Of a stretch of DNA of 64,000 bases, positions 38,523 to 49,308 are shown piece by piece. Both the position numbers and the translations under genes were made by a program. How positions within the stretch are numbered: position 1 is the first letter of the stretch; every line of letters starts with the position of its first letter. The notes below the pieces were generated by a model, which had not been told where the DNA came from, did not search any database, and saw nothing but the letters and a program-made list of their open reading frames with translations. Source of the stretch: Streptomyces cathayae (GTDB lineage: Bacteria > Actinomycetota > Actinomycetes > Streptomycetales > Streptomycetaceae); NCBI RefSeq assembly GCF_029760955.1, contig NZ_CP121682.1, forward strand, positions 6,900,501 to 6,964,500. Reading direction: 5' to 3'.

Positions 38523-39185
38523 ACGACACCCTCGCCCGGCGGCCGCCCCGACGCGCAACTGCACGCGCCCGACGACCCCAAGTACCGGGACCTCTCCGCG
38601 AGCGGCTGGCCCGACCTGCGCAAGCAGGCCTCGGGACCGACCGGCGACCGCACCCTGACCGGCTACGGAATCGACCCGGCCCCCGGCCACCGGATGCCGG
38701 ACGAGTCGGGGTCCCGGGCCCGGGCCGCGATGACGGCGGCTCAGAACGCACCCGCCTGCGGCAGGCCGATCTCGTCGTGGCCGGGGCCAGGGCGAGGGGG
38801 TGTCCGTCTCGGGGCCGGACAGGCCGGAGAACGGGCCGGATCCGGACTGCGGGTAGGGCTGACCGCCACCACCGACGCGCTGCCCGTGCATATCGGCGAC
38901 CTGCTCCGCCCGGTCGGCCCCAAGCCCGGGGAGTCCCGCGACATCGATTTCGAGCCGAGCTCCGCCACCGCTCATCGCAAGGGATGGGGGAGCTGCTCCA
39001 GGACCGGGAGCTGGCAGCAGGACCGGGACCTGGCAGCTGTCCGTCGACGGCCGGGCGGCCCACGCCGCTTCGCCGGATGCCGTGACACCACGGCTCACCC
39101 GGATGGCCCGCACACGGCTCAGCCCCGAGGCCGCCGGCTCCGCGACATGCGCGGCATCGGCGACCTCGGGGCTGTTCGGTCCGCC
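38519..39185 (+). pseudogene. Frameshifted third gene of the GAP1-like locus
   Basis: ATG 38519 overlaps the previous stop (ATGA), but the frame turns Arg-rich after MNDTLA. The +1 frame then reads like protein: PDAQLHAPDDPKYRDLSASG and WPDLRKQASGPTGDRTLTGY. Further on, sensible segments jump frames: RQADLVVAGARARG in the first frame, VSVSGPDRPENGPDPDCG in the third, IGDLLRPVGPKPGESRDIDF in the second, and RTGTWQLSVDGRAAHAASPD in the third. At least three indels are needed, so this is a decayed coding sequence. The family is unknown. It lies between the GAP1-like gene and the whiE cluster end. Confidence 0.6.
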
Positions 39186-39188
39186 GGC

Positions 39189-39524
39189 TCAGGAGCCGGC
39201 GCCGCGCTCCCAGTGGTAGAAGCACTGCGCCATGGCGTCCTTGGGACTGCGCCACGTCGCGGGGTCGTACGGGCTGACGTACGCCTCCAGCTGCTCACTG
39301 ATGCCGCGGAACTCGGGGTGCCCGGCCACCTTCGCGATGGCGGGTGCCGGGTCCTGCTCGGACTCGATGAGGTGCAGATACAGGTCGTCACCGAACTGGA
39401 AGAGCCTGCGGCGGTTCACCCCGATCAGGTGGGGGAGCTCGCCCCGGTCGGAGGCGGCGAACACGTCGGCGATCCGCGGCGCCGAACCGGGCGCCATACG
39501 GGCGACGATGAGTGCGTGGTGCAT
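39189..39524 (-). CDS. whiE ORFVII: TcmI-like polyketide cyclase (WhiE ORFVII)
   Basis: A 111-residue TcmI-family cyclase starting at ATG 39524 (MHHALIVARMAPG). It shows HLIGVNRRRLFQFGDDLYLH and ends around DAMAQCFYHWERGAGS, the WhiE ORFVII/TcmI pattern. It would help set the regiochemistry of later ring closures of the spore-pigment polyketide. It is last in the seven-gene minus-strand operon, 28 nt after ORFVI. Confidence 0.92.
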   Translation of the reverse strand: MHHALIVARMAPGSAPRIADVFAASDRGELPHLIGVNRRRLFQFGDDLYLHLIESEQDPAPAIAKVAGHPEFRGISEQLEAYVSPYDPATWRSPKDAMAQCFYHWERGAGS

Positions 39525-39552
39525 CGACGGTCCTTTCCGGATGGGTCGGCGG

Positions 39553-40294
<742 letters not shown>

Positions 40295-40322
40295 GGGTTG
40301 TCTGCTCCTTCCCCGCCCGGTG

Positions 40323-41588
40323 CTACCGGGCGGATTCGCCACCGCGGCGCACGACAAGCGCCGCGTTGGAGCCCATCAGTCCCCTGCTGAGAACGAGGGC
40401 CGTGCGCAGCTCGGCGGGCCGAGCACGCGACATCACCAGGTCGAGGTCGTGGCAGATGTCGGACACGTTGGGTGTGGGGGGCACCTGGCCGTGTTCCATG
40501 GCGAGCACCGCGGCCACCGTGTCCAGCACGGGCGCCGCGCAGTGGGCCCGGCCGAAACCGGTCTTGGGCGCCGTGACGGGCACCCGTGTGCCGTGCGCGC
40601 CGAGCGCGTCGGCGATCGCCAGCGCCTCGGCGCGGTCCGCCTCCCACACGCCCATGGCGTCGGCGAACACCACGTCGATCTCCTCCGGGGCCGCGCCCGC
40701 CTCGTCGAGGGCGCCGCGGATCGCGCGGGCCAGCCCCTCCCGGGACTCCTCCCAGCGGGACGCACCGGTGAAGGTGGCGGCATGGCCGGCCAGGGTGGCC
40801 CGCACCGGCGCCCCGCGCCCGCGGGCGCGCTCCTCGTCCTCGACGACGAGCAGGGCGCCGCCCTCGGCGGGCACGAACCCGCAGGCGTTCGAGGTGAACG
40901 GACGGTAGGCCAGGTCCGGGTCCTCGACGGTGCTGAGCTCGGGGTAGCCGAGCTGGCAGACCATCGAGTAGGGGGCGAGGGGTGCCTCCGCGGCGCCGAC
41001 GATCATCGTGTCGGTGCCGCGCCGGACCGCCCCGGCGGCGTGCGCGAGGGAGTCGAGCCCGCCGGCCTCGTCGCTCGCCACCACCCCGCACGGGCCCTTG
41101 AAGCCGCCGCGGATGGAGATCTGGCCGGTGCTCGCGGCGTAGAACCAGGCGATGGACTGGTACGGACCGACGAACCGCGGGCCCTGCCCCCAGAGTTTCT
41201 GCAGCTCCCGCTGCCCGAACTCGCCGCCGCCGGAACCGGCCGCGGTGACCACGCCGATGGAGAACGGCTCCGCGGGATCCCCGCTGCCGAGCCCGGCGTC
41301 GTCGAGGGCGAGGGCGGCCGCCGCCATCGCGAAGTGGCTGAACCGGTCGGTCTGGACCAGGAAACGGTCCTCGATGAGGTCCGTCGCGTCGAAGGTCCGG
41401 ACCTCGCCCGCCACCCGCAGCGGCAGATGCCCGCAGCCCTCGCGGGTGATCCGGTCCAGCACGCTGATGCCTTCGCTGACGGACTTCCAGTAGGCGTCGG
41501 GCCGCAGTCCGCCCGGCGCGACCACACCGATGCCGGTGACGGCCGCGCGGCGGGGGCGCTGAGTGCGCTGAGTCCGCTGAGTACTCAT
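40323..41588 (-). CDS. whiE ORFIV: Chain-length factor, KS-beta (WhiE ORFIV)
   Basis: A 421-residue ketosynthase-like protein that pairs with KS-alpha. It starts at ATG 41588, whose last bases overlap the KS-alpha stop (ATGA). The N-terminus has a short Thr-Gln-Arg repeat (TQRTQRTQR). The active-site Cys of KS-alpha is absent. The position usually held by Gln in chain-length factors reads [16 protein letters not shown], with Glu (SDEAGG). I recall that spore-pigment members can carry Glu here. Confidence 0.92.
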   Translation of the reverse strand: MSTQRTQRTQRPRRAAVTGIGVVAPGGLRPDAYWKSVSEGISVLDRITREGCGHLPLRVAGEVRTFDATDLIEDRFLVQTDRFSHFAMAAAALALDDAGLGSGDPAEPFSIGVVTAAGSGGGEFGQRELQKLWGQGPRFVGPYQSIAWFYAASTGQISIRGGFKGPCGVVASDEAGGLDSLAHAAGAVRRGTDTMIVGAAEAPLAPYSMVCQLGYPELSTVEDPDLAYRPFTSNACGFVPAEGGALLVVEDEERARGRGAPVRATLAGHAATFTGASRWEESREGLARAIRGALDEAGAAPEEIDVVFADAMGVWEADRAEALAIADALGAHGTRVPVTAPKTGFGRAHCAAPVLDTVAAVLAMEHGQVPPTPNVSDICHDLDLVMSRARPAELRTALVLSRGLMGSNAALVVRRGGESAR

Positions 41589-42853
41589 CGGGTCCTCCCA
41601 CCCGGCCCGGTCAGCAGCACCGCGGACTGGAAACCGCCGAATCCGCTGCCGACGGAGAGCACGTTCCTCAGCCTCCGTGGACGGGCGGTGCGCGGCACGT
41701 AGTCCAGGTCGCACTCGGGGTCGGGGGTCTCGTAGTTCGCCGTCGGCGGTACGACCTGGTGCTTCAGGGCGAGTACACAGGCGACCACCTCGATCGCGCC
41801 GATCGCGCCGAGCGAGTGCCCCACCATCGACTTGATGGAGCTCATGGGCGTCTCGTGGGCGTGGGCGCCGAGGGACCGCTTCACCGCGGCCGTCTCGTGC
41901 CGGTCGTTCTGCCGGGTGCCGGAGCCGTGCGCGTTGACGTAGTCGATCAGTGTGGGGTCGAGACGGGCCTGGTCGAGCGTGCCGTCGATGGCCCGCGCCA
42001 TCTCCAGACCCTCGGAGGTCAGACCGGTCATGTGGTAGGCGTTGCCGTACGTGGCGTACCCGCCGATCTCGCAGTGGATCTCCGCACCGCGGGCCCGGGC
42101 GTGCTCGTACTCCTCGAGGACGAGGACCGCCGCGCCCTCGCCCATCACGAAGCCGTCGCGGCGGGCGTCGAACGGCCGGGAGGCGTGCTCCGGGTCGTCG
42201 TTGTTCGGCGAGGTCGCCTTGATGGCGTCGAAGCAGGCCATCGTGATCGGCGAGATCGGGGAGTCCGACGCCCCGGCGATGCAGACGTCGGCCCGGCCCT
42301 CGGCGATGGTGTGGAAGCCGTAACCGACCGCGTCGAGGCCGGAGGTGCAACCGGTGGAGACGGTCTGCACGGGGCCCCGCGCGCCGAACCGCTCGGCGAC
42401 GACCGAGGCGAGGGTGCTCGGCTGGAACGCCATGTGCAGTTTCGGATCGGCCTGCCGGTGGTCCACGTCCCAGCGCTTGCCGTGCTCGCTGACCTGCACG
42501 TAGTCGTGCTCCAGCCGGGTGGTGCCGCCGACCGCGCTGCCCAGCGACACCGCGGTGCGCCAGGGGTCGCCGGTGGCGGCGTCGAGTCCGGAGTCACGGA
42601 CCGCCTCGTCGGCGGCCACCGCGGCGAACTGGATGTACCGGTCGGCGTGCTGGCACAGATCCGGGTCGAGACCGTGGGCGAACGGGTCGAAGTCGCACTC
42701 GGCCGCTATTCGGGAGCGAAGACCGCTCGGATCGAACAGGGTGATGCCGCGGGTCGCGGTGCGGCCGGCGGCGAGCAGGTCCCAGAACGCCGTCGCTCCG
42801 GTGCCGCCGGGAGCGACCACACCGACACCGGTGACGGCCACTCGCCGGGTCAT
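41585..42853 (-). CDS. whiE ORFIII: Ketosynthase KS-alpha (WhiE ORFIII)
   Basis: A 422-residue type II PKS ketosynthase. The catalytic residues are at the canonical positions: Cys169 ([16 protein letters not shown]), His309 ([12 protein letters not shown]) and His346 ([13 protein letters not shown]). It condenses malonyl units on the ACP to a poly-beta-keto chain. It is translationally coupled at both ends, to the cupin gene (42850-42853) and to the chain-length factor gene (41585-41588). Confidence 0.95.
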   Translation of the reverse strand: MTRRVAVTGVGVVAPGGTGATAFWDLLAAGRTATRGITLFDPSGLRSRIAAECDFDPFAHGLDPDLCQHADRYIQFAAVAADEAVRDSGLDAATGDPWRTAVSLGSAVGGTTRLEHDYVQVSEHGKRWDVDHRQADPKLHMAFQPSTLASVVAERFGARGPVQTVSTGCTSGLDAVGYGFHTIAEGRADVCIAGASDSPISPITMACFDAIKATSPNNDDPEHASRPFDARRDGFVMGEGAAVLVLEEYEHARARGAEIHCEIGGYATYGNAYHMTGLTSEGLEMARAIDGTLDQARLDPTLIDYVNAHGSGTRQNDRHETAAVKRSLGAHAHETPMSSIKSMVGHSLGAIGAIEVVACVLALKHQVVPPTANYETPDPECDLDYVPRTARPRRLRNVLSVGSGFGGFQSAVLLTGPGGRTR

Positions 42854-43332
42854 TTTATGGCCTCACTGCGCTCGGCCGGCCGCTCCTGCCCCGGCCCGGA
42901 CACACCCGGCCCGCCCACGGTCAGCTGGGGACCGGCCACGGAACCGGCGTTCTCCTCGGTGTCGACGTGACCGAGACTCGGGTGCGGGGCGAGCGGACCC
43001 AGGTGGAACACCATGCGGGCCTCGGCGTCGGAGACGTTGCGGAAGCGGTGCCGCATGTCGATCGGGATCATCAGCCCCTGATCGGCCCGGAGCGCGAACG
43101 GCTCCCCGTCCAGGTCGACTTCGAGGGCGCCGCTGACGACGTAGACGAACTCCTCGGAGTACGGGTGGTAGTGCTCGCCGATGCGCTCGCCGGGCTGGAT
43201 GACGGCCAGTCCCATGAAGCCGCTGGTGGAACCCACCGTGGCCGGGGTGAGCAGGGTTCTGAGGTCGCCCCCGCGCCGTCGGTTGGGTTCCGTCTCGCTC
43301 AGGTCCACGATGCGTGGATGCTGTTTGGACAT
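42850..43332 (-). CDS. whiE ORFII: Cupin protein (WhiE ORFII)
   Basis: A 160-residue single cupin. Motif 1 is [20 protein letters not shown] (about 48-67, His/His/Glu ligands) and motif 2 is [20 protein letters not shown]. It starts at ATG 43332 with GGAGG at 43341-43345. WhiE ORFII homologues are thought to act in tailoring or cyclisation of the spore pigment. The C-terminal 35 residues are low-complexity and may be disordered. Confidence 0.9.
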   Translation of the reverse strand: MSKQHPRIVDLSETEPNRRRGGDLRTLLTPATVGSTSGFMGLAVIQPGERIGEHYHPYSEEFVYVVSGALEVDLDGEPFALRADQGLMIPIDMRHRFRNVSDAEARMVFHLGPLAPHPSLGHVDTEENAGSVAGPQLTVGGPGVSGPGQERPAERSEAIK

Positions 43333-43400
43333 GGTTGGTACCTCCGGGTGTGGCGGGGACGTCCGGACGCGCGGGCCGCGGACGTCCCCACGGTGTGCCG

Positions 43401-44534
43401 TCAGGAATCCGCCGTGCTGCGGTCGGTGACGGGCAGCATGTCGGCGTGCGACAGCAGCCGGTTGATGGTGCGCTCCGAGTCCAGCGGGCCCTCGACGCCG
43501 ACCGCGGCGCCGTCCAGGAGCCGCTCCAGCTCCGCCGCCTTCCCCGCGCCCTTGATGCCGAGCGCCGCGAGGGGGTCGAGGTCGAGGTCGCCGGTGGCGT
43601 CGATCAGACGGACCACGACGTTGTCGCGCTGGAAGACGGTGCTCGAGTACACCGGGCCGTCCGGCTCGTCGGCCGCGGCCTCGTCCTGGCGGGAGAGGAA
43701 CCGGGCCAGTTCCTCCCCACGGCCCTCGACGGCCGGGTAGTACAGCGCGTGCCGCCGCAGACCCGCCGGCCGGGGCCCGTGCCGGTCGACGTGGTGCACG
43801 GCGGGGAGCGCGGCCCTGGTGAAGAACACGCGCATGGAGCCGGGATCGCCGAGATCCCGGGCATGCTCCAGATAGGGGTTGATGGCCTCTTCGGCCGCCT
43901 GGGTCTCGGGCTGATCGGCCACGTGGCGCAGCGCCGTGGCCAGGTCGCCCTCCACCTCGATGGTCCGCACCACGCGGTTGCCGTGCATGAACACGGAGGT
44001 GCGGCGCAGTTGCGTGCTGTCGTTCAGCGCGGCTTCGGGGGCCGCGTACCCGGCCAGGTGCTTCGCGACCTTGGACTCGGTGCCCGGCTTGACGGTGAAG
44101 GTGAGAGCGTGCCGGGCCACACCCTCGCCCACGCGGGCCTGTGCCTGGAGGTTCGCGGCGGCCTGCCCGGTGAGCGGCCGGCCGTCCCGCATCTCGCGCA
44201 GGACGCTGTAGCGCATCGACCGCGTGTCGCGGACGCAACTGTGCAGCGGGCGGACGGTCTCGATGTGCTCCTCGCTGTTCACCCAGGCGAGGAAGGGCGG
44301 GGCGCTCTCCCACTCGCTGGTGATGAGCCACTGCGAGGGGTTCTCGATCGACTGGCAGAGCTGGTCACTGATGTGACCGGGGACGGACGCGATCATGCTG
44401 CTCATGTGTTCGTACGCGTCGAGGAACTGTTCCTGGGCCCCGTCGTACAGGTCGAGCATCAGGATCACCCGCAGCCTGGAGCCGTCGAACGCCGACTGCG
44501 GTATGCGTCCCGTCATACGTCCCGTGGTGGTCAT
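43401..44534 (-). CDS. whiE ORFI: SchA/CurD-type protein with monooxygenase-like domain (WhiE ORFI)
   Basis: A 377-residue protein, first gene of the operon. Residues about 15-105 form an ABM-like ferredoxin fold ([20 protein letters not shown]). Residues about 130-375 form the SchA/CurD-like region found in spore-pigment clusters. ATG 44534 has AGGAGAGG just upstream; a GTG three codons earlier is possible. Its biochemical role is not established. Confidence 0.88.
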   Translation of the reverse strand: MTTTGRMTGRIPQSAFDGSRLRVILMLDLYDGAQEQFLDAYEHMSSMIASVPGHISDQLCQSIENPSQWLITSEWESAPPFLAWVNSEEHIETVRPLHSCVRDTRSMRYSVLREMRDGRPLTGQAAANLQAQARVGEGVARHALTFTVKPGTESKVAKHLAGYAAPEAALNDSTQLRRTSVFMHGNRVVRTIEVEGDLATALRHVADQPETQAAEEAINPYLEHARDLGDPGSMRVFFTRAALPAVHHVDRHGPRPAGLRRHALYYPAVEGRGEELARFLSRQDEAAADEPDGPVYSSTVFQRDNVVVRLIDATGDLDLDPLAALGIKGAGKAAELERLLDGAAVGVEGPLDSERTINRLLSHADMLPVTDRSTADS

Positions 44535-44779
44535 CCGGTGCACCTCTCCTCTTCTTCACGGAAGGTTCTTCACGAGGTCGGGAACGGCCGCCGCATCCGA
44601 AGGTCCGGGGTCGCCCTGCACCGATCGTCGACGTGCCCCGCGATGTGCGCGAGCGCCACGGGGCAGGAGGGTGAACCCCGCGTCAACCGGGTGCCGCCAG
44701 GACGCGGAACGGCCCGTACCGGGCATGGATCCGACGTCCTTTTCCACCGCCCGTCGCGGGCGAGGCTGGAGGCAGTCCA
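44535..44779. promoter_or_regulatory. Divergent whiE promoter region
   Basis: 245 bp separate ORFI (minus) from the hydroxylase gene (plus). In S. coelicolor the equivalent gap holds two developmentally controlled promoters, and the hydroxylase promoter depends on the late sporulation sigma factor SigF. Here I can see the ribosome sites (AGGAGAGG for ORFI and GGAGGCAG for the hydroxylase) but no -10/-35 pair I would defend. Confidence 0.5.
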
Positions 44780-46435
44780 ATGAACCGTTCGGAAACGGCC
44801 GACGAGATCGGCCACCGCACGCCCGTCCTGATCGTCGGCGGCTCCCTGGTGGGCCTGTCCATGTCCGTGTTCCTGGGACGTCTGGGCGTGCCGCACACGC
44901 TCGTCGAACGCCACCCGGGCACGTCGATCCACCCGCGCGGGCGCGGGAACAACGTGCGCACCATGGAGCTGTACCGGGTGGCCGGAGTCGAACAGCAGAT
45001 CAGGGAGGTCGCGTCGGTCCTCGCGGACAACCACGGGATCATGCAGACGCCGAGCCTGGTGGAGGGTGACGGCGAGTGGCTCTTCAAGGAGATCGACCCT
45101 GGCGGCGGACTGGCCCGGTTCAGCCCCGGCGGGTGGTGCCAGTGCAGTCAGAACGACCTCGAGCCGGTGCTCCTCGCGCGCGCCCGCGAACTCGGCGGCG
45201 ACCTGCGCTTCGCGACCGAGATGATGTCGTTCGACCAGGACGGCGAGGGTGTGACGGCGCGGGTCAAGAGCCGGGAGACCGGCGAGCACACCACCATCCG
45301 GGCGGACTACCTGGTCGCCGCGGACGGCCCGCGCAGCCCTGTCCGGGAGCGGCTCGGCATCGGGCAGAACGGACCGGGCGACCTGTTCCACAACGTGAGC
45401 GTCACCTTCTCCTCCCGCGACCTCGCGGACATCGTCGGCGACCGGCGGTTCATCCTCTGCTACCTCACGAATCCGGAGGCCGACGGGGCGCTGCTCCCGG
45501 TCGACAACGCCGAGAACTGGGTGTTCCACGCCCCCTGGCACCCCGAACACGGCGAAACCTTCGAGGAGTTCACCGACGAGCGGTGCGTCGCCCATATCCG
45601 GCGGGCGATCGGAGCCCCCGACCTCGACGTCAAGATCACCGGCCGGGCCGCGTGGCACGCCGCCGAACGGGTCGCCGAACGCTACGCCGACGGCCGGGTG
45701 TTCCTCGCCGGTGACTCGGCCCACGAGATGTCGCCCACCGGGGCGTTCGGTTCCAACACCGGCATCCAGGACGCGCACAACCTGGCCTGGAAACTGGCCG
45801 CCGTCCTCGGCGGCTGGGCGGGACCCGGACTGCTGGACTCCTACGACGCCGAGCGCCGTCCGGTCGCGGAGGCGACCAGCGCCCGCGCCTCGAACCGCTC
45901 GGTCGAGCACAGTCACCCCGGCTACACGCCCGCAGCGGGCGCCGGGGGCAAGGGCCCGAAGGGCGGAATCCTCACCGTGGCGCTGGGCTACCGCTATCCG
46001 CGGGGCGCGGTCCTCGGCAGTGACCCGGCGGCGCCGGTCGTCCCCGAGGGCCTGCAGCTGGCGGGGGAGCCCGGCAGCCGGGCCCCCCACCTGTGGCTGG
46101 ACCGCGCCGGCGCCCGCGTCTCCACCGTCGACCTCTACGAGCGGTCACTGGTGCTGCTCAGCTCCGAGGACGGCGCCTGGCACACCGCCGCGGAGCAGGT
46201 GGCGAAGCGCCTGCCGGTGCCGCTCGACTCGTACCGGATCGGCAGCGGTCCGACCGCTGACCTGACGCCGGACGCCGACGTGGACTGGGCGCAGGCCCAC
46301 GGCGTCACCGAGGCCGGCGCGGTCCTGGTCCGCCCCGACGGGTTCGTGGCATGGCGCTCCGAAGAGGCCGCTGTGGACGCCGCGACGGCGCTGCACGACG
46401 CCGTCGCGGCGATCCTGGCCCGGCGACAGGACTGA
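44780..46435 (+). CDS. whiE ORFVIII: FAD-dependent aromatic hydroxylase (WhiE ORFVIII)
   Basis: A 551-residue group A flavoprotein hydroxylase. It shows the dinucleotide fold VLIVGGSLVGLSMSVFLGRL (about 14-33), the DG motif LVAADGPRSPVRERLG and the GD motif VFLAGDSAHEMSPTGAFGSN, followed by a thioredoxin-like C-terminal domain. It would hydroxylate the spore-pigment polyketide with NAD(P)H and O2. Its divergent position relative to the seven-gene operon is exactly that of whiE ORFVIII. Confidence 0.93.
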   Translation: MNRSETADEIGHRTPVLIVGGSLVGLSMSVFLGRLGVPHTLVERHPGTSIHPRGRGNNVRTMELYRVAGVEQQIREVASVLADNHGIMQTPSLVEGDGEWLFKEIDPGGGLARFSPGGWCQCSQNDLEPVLLARARELGGDLRFATEMMSFDQDGEGVTARVKSRETGEHTTIRADYLVAADGPRSPVRERLGIGQNGPGDLFHNVSVTFSSRDLADIVGDRRFILCYLTNPEADGALLPVDNAENWVFHAPWHPEHGETFEEFTDERCVAHIRRAIGAPDLDVKITGRAAWHAAERVAERYADGRVFLAGDSAHEMSPTGAFGSNTGIQDAHNLAWKLAAVLGGWAGPGLLDSYDAERRPVAEATSARASNRSVEHSHPGYTPAAGAGGKGPKGGILTVALGYRYPRGAVLGSDPAAPVVPEGLQLAGEPGSRAPHLWLDRAGARVSTVDLYERSLVLLSSEDGAWHTAAEQVAKRLPVPLDSYRIGSGPTADLTPDADVDWAQAHGVTEAGAVLVRPDGFVAWRSEEAAVDAATALHDAVAAILARRQD

Positions 46436-46469
46436 CGAGTGGACTGACGAGAGATACGGAGCGGAGGCG

Positions 46470-47444
46470 TCAAGCCCCTCCGACGCCGCCCTGCCGCCCC
46501 CGCTCCGCCTTGGCCTGGTGCTGTTCGAACCGCTGGACCGCCGGCCCGTCGTCGTTCCACGGCCACGGGGTCACCATGCCCTGAAGCGCCTGGAACACCG
46601 GGTACGCGTCGGCGGCCCGGCCGGCCGCGCACAGCGCGTACGCCAGCACGTTCAGATCCGCCTGGGCCGCCGCGTGCTGGAAGAAGCCGGGCTTCGCCCA
46701 GAGGGAGGCGGCCTGCTCCAGTGAGGCCGCGATCTGTCCGCCCTTCCACAGCTGACCTGCTGTCATGGCCCGGACACCGCCCTGCGCCACCAGTCCCTGG
46801 TACTGCCGCACGGCCGCGGTCACCTCGATCGCGGCGCACGGCGCGTTGGCCGGTATCCGGGCGCGCACCACATCGATGAAGTCGAGGACGGCCGCACTCG
46901 AACCGCCTTCCTCCGGCGACAGATGGGCGAGCATCTGCAGATACGCCTCACGGTGCCAGCGGTCGCGTCCGGTGGCCTCCCGCCAGATGGCGTTGACCTC
47001 GCTCTGCGCGTACTGCTCGATCCGGGCCATGCCGAGCAGGGTCACCCAGGGCAACGGATCCGCCGGGTTCAGCTCCGCGGCCCGATGACACTGGGCCACC
47101 AACTGCCCCGCTTCCTCCAGGTGTCTGTCCCGCAGGCCGCGGGCCAGGCCGACCCTGGAGTGGAACACCAGCGCGTCGGGGCTCCCCGGATACTTGGCCA
47201 GCCAGGAGGACGCCAGGTCCGACCCCGACTCGGCCGTCGCGTCGGCCAGTACGGAGACACGGTGGCCGCGCCGGTCCCAGTCGCTCCCGGTCTCCTCGAG
47301 AAGCGTGGCGACGAGTGTCACCTCCGCCTGCTTGACGCTCCCACCGCGCTTGTTCAACTGCTTGAGGACGCGCGCGAGGTCGGCGTCGTCGAGGGAGGGA
47401 ACGATGCGGGGACGTTTACCGGTACGACTACTGAAGAGGGACAT
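46470..47444 (-). CDS. Helical-repeat (TPR-like) protein of unknown function
   Basis: A 324-residue soluble protein starting MSLFSSRTGKRPRIVPSLDD. Almost entirely alpha-helical pairs are expected, with TPR-like units such as GQLVAQCHRAAELNPADPLP and ADLNVLAYALCAAGRAADAY. I recognise no named family. It stands alone between whiE and the GAPDH gene. Confidence 0.65.
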   Translation of the reverse strand: MSLFSSRTGKRPRIVPSLDDADLARVLKQLNKRGGSVKQAEVTLVATLLEETGSDWDRRGHRVSVLADATAESGSDLASSWLAKYPGSPDALVFHSRVGLARGLRDRHLEEAGQLVAQCHRAAELNPADPLPWVTLLGMARIEQYAQSEVNAIWREATGRDRWHREAYLQMLAHLSPEEGGSSAAVLDFIDVVRARIPANAPCAAIEVTAAVRQYQGLVAQGGVRAMTAGQLWKGGQIAASLEQAASLWAKPGFFQHAAAQADLNVLAYALCAAGRAADAYPVFQALQGMVTPWPWNDDGPAVQRFEQHQAKAERGRQGGVGGA

Positions 47445-47573
47445 GCCCGCAGACTAGGAACTTTACCGGGCCGGGCAACCGGTACGAGACGATCGTTACC
47501 GATCCGGCCCTCAAGGTCACGTTATGCGTCCACCAGGTGGGCACATGGGGCCCGAGCAGGGCGAACACCGGCG

Positions 47574-47610
47574 GGGCGGGGCCGGACCGCTTGCCGGTCC
47601 CACCCCGCCC
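47574..47610 (-). terminator. Hairpin downstream of the GAPDH gene
   Basis: Stem GGGCGGGG (47574-47581) pairs with CCCCGCCC (47603-47610). After a 2x2 internal loop, GGACCG (47584-47589) pairs with CGGTCC (47595-47600) around a 5-nt loop. It begins 19 nt after the stop of the minus-strand GAPDH gene. There is no U-tract, as usual in Streptomyces. Confidence 0.6.
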
Positions 47611-47628
47611 TGCCGCTCCGTCCGCCGG

Positions 47629-49074
47629 TCAGGGAGCCGGTGCCGGGAAGGTCGGGTACTCCACGCCGGAGACGTACTGGACGACCCGGACGACCTGGCA
47701 CGAGTAGCCGAACTCGTTGTCGTACCAGAGGTAGAGGATCGCGTTGTCACCCTCGACCTTGAGGGCGCCGGCGTCGACGATCGACGCGTGCCGCGAGCCG
47801 ATGAAGTCGCTGGAGACCGCGTCGGGGGCGCTGGTGAAGTCGATCTGACGCTTCAGCGGCGAGGTGAGCGACACGTCGCGGAGGTGGTCGAGGACCTCGG
47901 CGCGGCTGGTCGCGCGGCCCAACTGGAGGTTGAGGATCGCGATGGACACGTCCGGTACGGGGACCCGGATCGAACTGCCGGTGATCGTCGCCTCGAGGTC
48001 GGGCAGTGCCTTGGCGACGGCGGAGGCGGCACCGGTCTCGGTGATCACCATGTTCATCGGCGCGGAGCGGCCCCGGCGCTCGGACTTGTGGTAGTTGTCC
48101 AGCAGGTTCTGGTCGTTGGTGAACGAGTGGACGGTCTCCACGTGGCCGCGCAGCACGCCGTACTCGTCCGCCATCGCCTTCAGCGGCGGGACGATCGCGT
48201 TGGTGGTGCAGGACGCGCAGGACAGGATCTGCTCGTCCGGCTTGAGGGTGTCGTGGTTGACGCCGTGCACGATGTTGGGCACGTCGCCCTTGCCGGGGGC
48301 GGTCAGCACGACCTTGTCGACACCGGGGCGCAGGTGCTGCGAGAGGCCCTCGCGGTCGCGCCACTTGCCGGTGTTGTCGATGAGGATGGCGTTCTTGATG
48401 CCGTACGCCGTGTAGTCCACCTGCGCCGGGTCGTCGGCGTAGATCATCTTGATCGTGTTGCCGTTGGCGACGATCGTGCCGGCCGCCTCGTCGACGGTGA
48501 TCGTGCCCTGGAACTGACCGTGCACCGAATCGCGGCGCAGCAGCGAGGCCCGCTTGACGATGTCCTGCTCACCGCCCCGGCGGACCACGACGGCACGGAG
48601 CCTGAGACCGTTGCCCGAGCCCGACTTCTCGATGAGCAGGCGGGCGAGGAGCCGGCCGATGCGGCCGAAACCGTAGAGGACGACGTCGCGCGGCTCACGG
48701 CGGTCGATCTTGTTGGCGCCGGTGGCACCTGCCACGGCCTCGGCGGTGAACTCCGCCACCGACAGTCCCCGGTCGTCGGTCCGGTAGGTCGCGGCGAGCA
48801 GGCCGAGGTCGATCTGGGACGGACCGAGGTCGAGCGTGGTGAGGGCCTGGAGGAACGGCAGCGTCTCGGTGACCGAGAGTTCCTGGCCGGCGATCTGGCG
48901 GGCGAAGCGGTGGGTCTTGAGGATGGAGACCACCGACTTGTTCACCAAGGAGCGGCTGTGCAGCAGGACGGTGACGTCCCGCTCGCGGTGCAGCTTCCCG
49001 ATGATCGGGATCATCGACTCCGCGATTTCCTCGCGGTGCTTCCAGTTGGTGAACGAGTCTTCGTTGACAGTCAC
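47629..49074 (-). CDS. gap: N-terminally extended glyceraldehyde-3-phosphate dehydrogenase
   Basis: A 481-residue protein, against about 335 for normal GAPDH. The Rossmann fold begins only at residue 130 (VVLYGFGRIGRLLARLLIEK). The catalytic cysteine is Cys289 in SCASCTTNAIVPP, with the His region VHSFTNDQNLLDNYH. The first 125 residues are helical, without a recognised domain. A similar long form exists in other Streptomyces besides canonical gap genes. The start is GTG 49074; only a weak GAAAG precedes it. Confidence 0.88.
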   Translation of the reverse strand: MTVNEDSFTNWKHREEIAESMIPIIGKLHRERDVTVLLHSRSLVNKSVVSILKTHRFARQIAGQELSVTETLPFLQALTTLDLGPSQIDLGLLAATYRTDDRGLSVAEFTAEAVAGATGANKIDRREPRDVVLYGFGRIGRLLARLLIEKSGSGNGLRLRAVVVRRGGEQDIVKRASLLRRDSVHGQFQGTITVDEAAGTIVANGNTIKMIYADDPAQVDYTAYGIKNAILIDNTGKWRDREGLSQHLRPGVDKVVLTAPGKGDVPNIVHGVNHDTLKPDEQILSCASCTTNAIVPPLKAMADEYGVLRGHVETVHSFTNDQNLLDNYHKSERRGRSAPMNMVITETGAASAVAKALPDLEATITGSSIRVPVPDVSIAILNLQLGRATSRAEVLDHLRDVSLTSPLKRQIDFTSAPDAVSSDFIGSRHASIVDAGALKVEGDNAILYLWYDNEFGYSCQVVRVVQYVSGVEYPTFPAPAP

Positions 49075-49236
49075 AGGATTTATCTTTCGAGCTAGGCGGC
49101 GCTCATATGATAACCATGCGGGTCAAGGGGCTCTCAGGGGGTGTCCTGCCGGCCTCTCCGGGGGTGTCCTTCCGGCAGGGTTGTGTCCCGCGCGATCGGG
49201 TACGCGTGCAGGACCGTGCCCGGAGCGGATCTTGTT

Positions 49237-49263
49237 CCGATCACCGATCACCGATCACCGATC
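49237..49263 (+). repeat. 7-bp tandem repeat (CCGATCA) x 3.9
   Basis: CCGATCA is repeated at 49237, 49244 and 49251, with a fourth copy CCGATC at 49258-49263. It lies in the gap between GAPDH (minus) and the SseB-like gene (plus), about 45 bp upstream of the latter. Confidence 0.8.
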
Positions 49264-49308
49264 CGGTCCGGGGCGGTCCGTACGACCACCGCTACGAGGG
49301 AAACAGCC

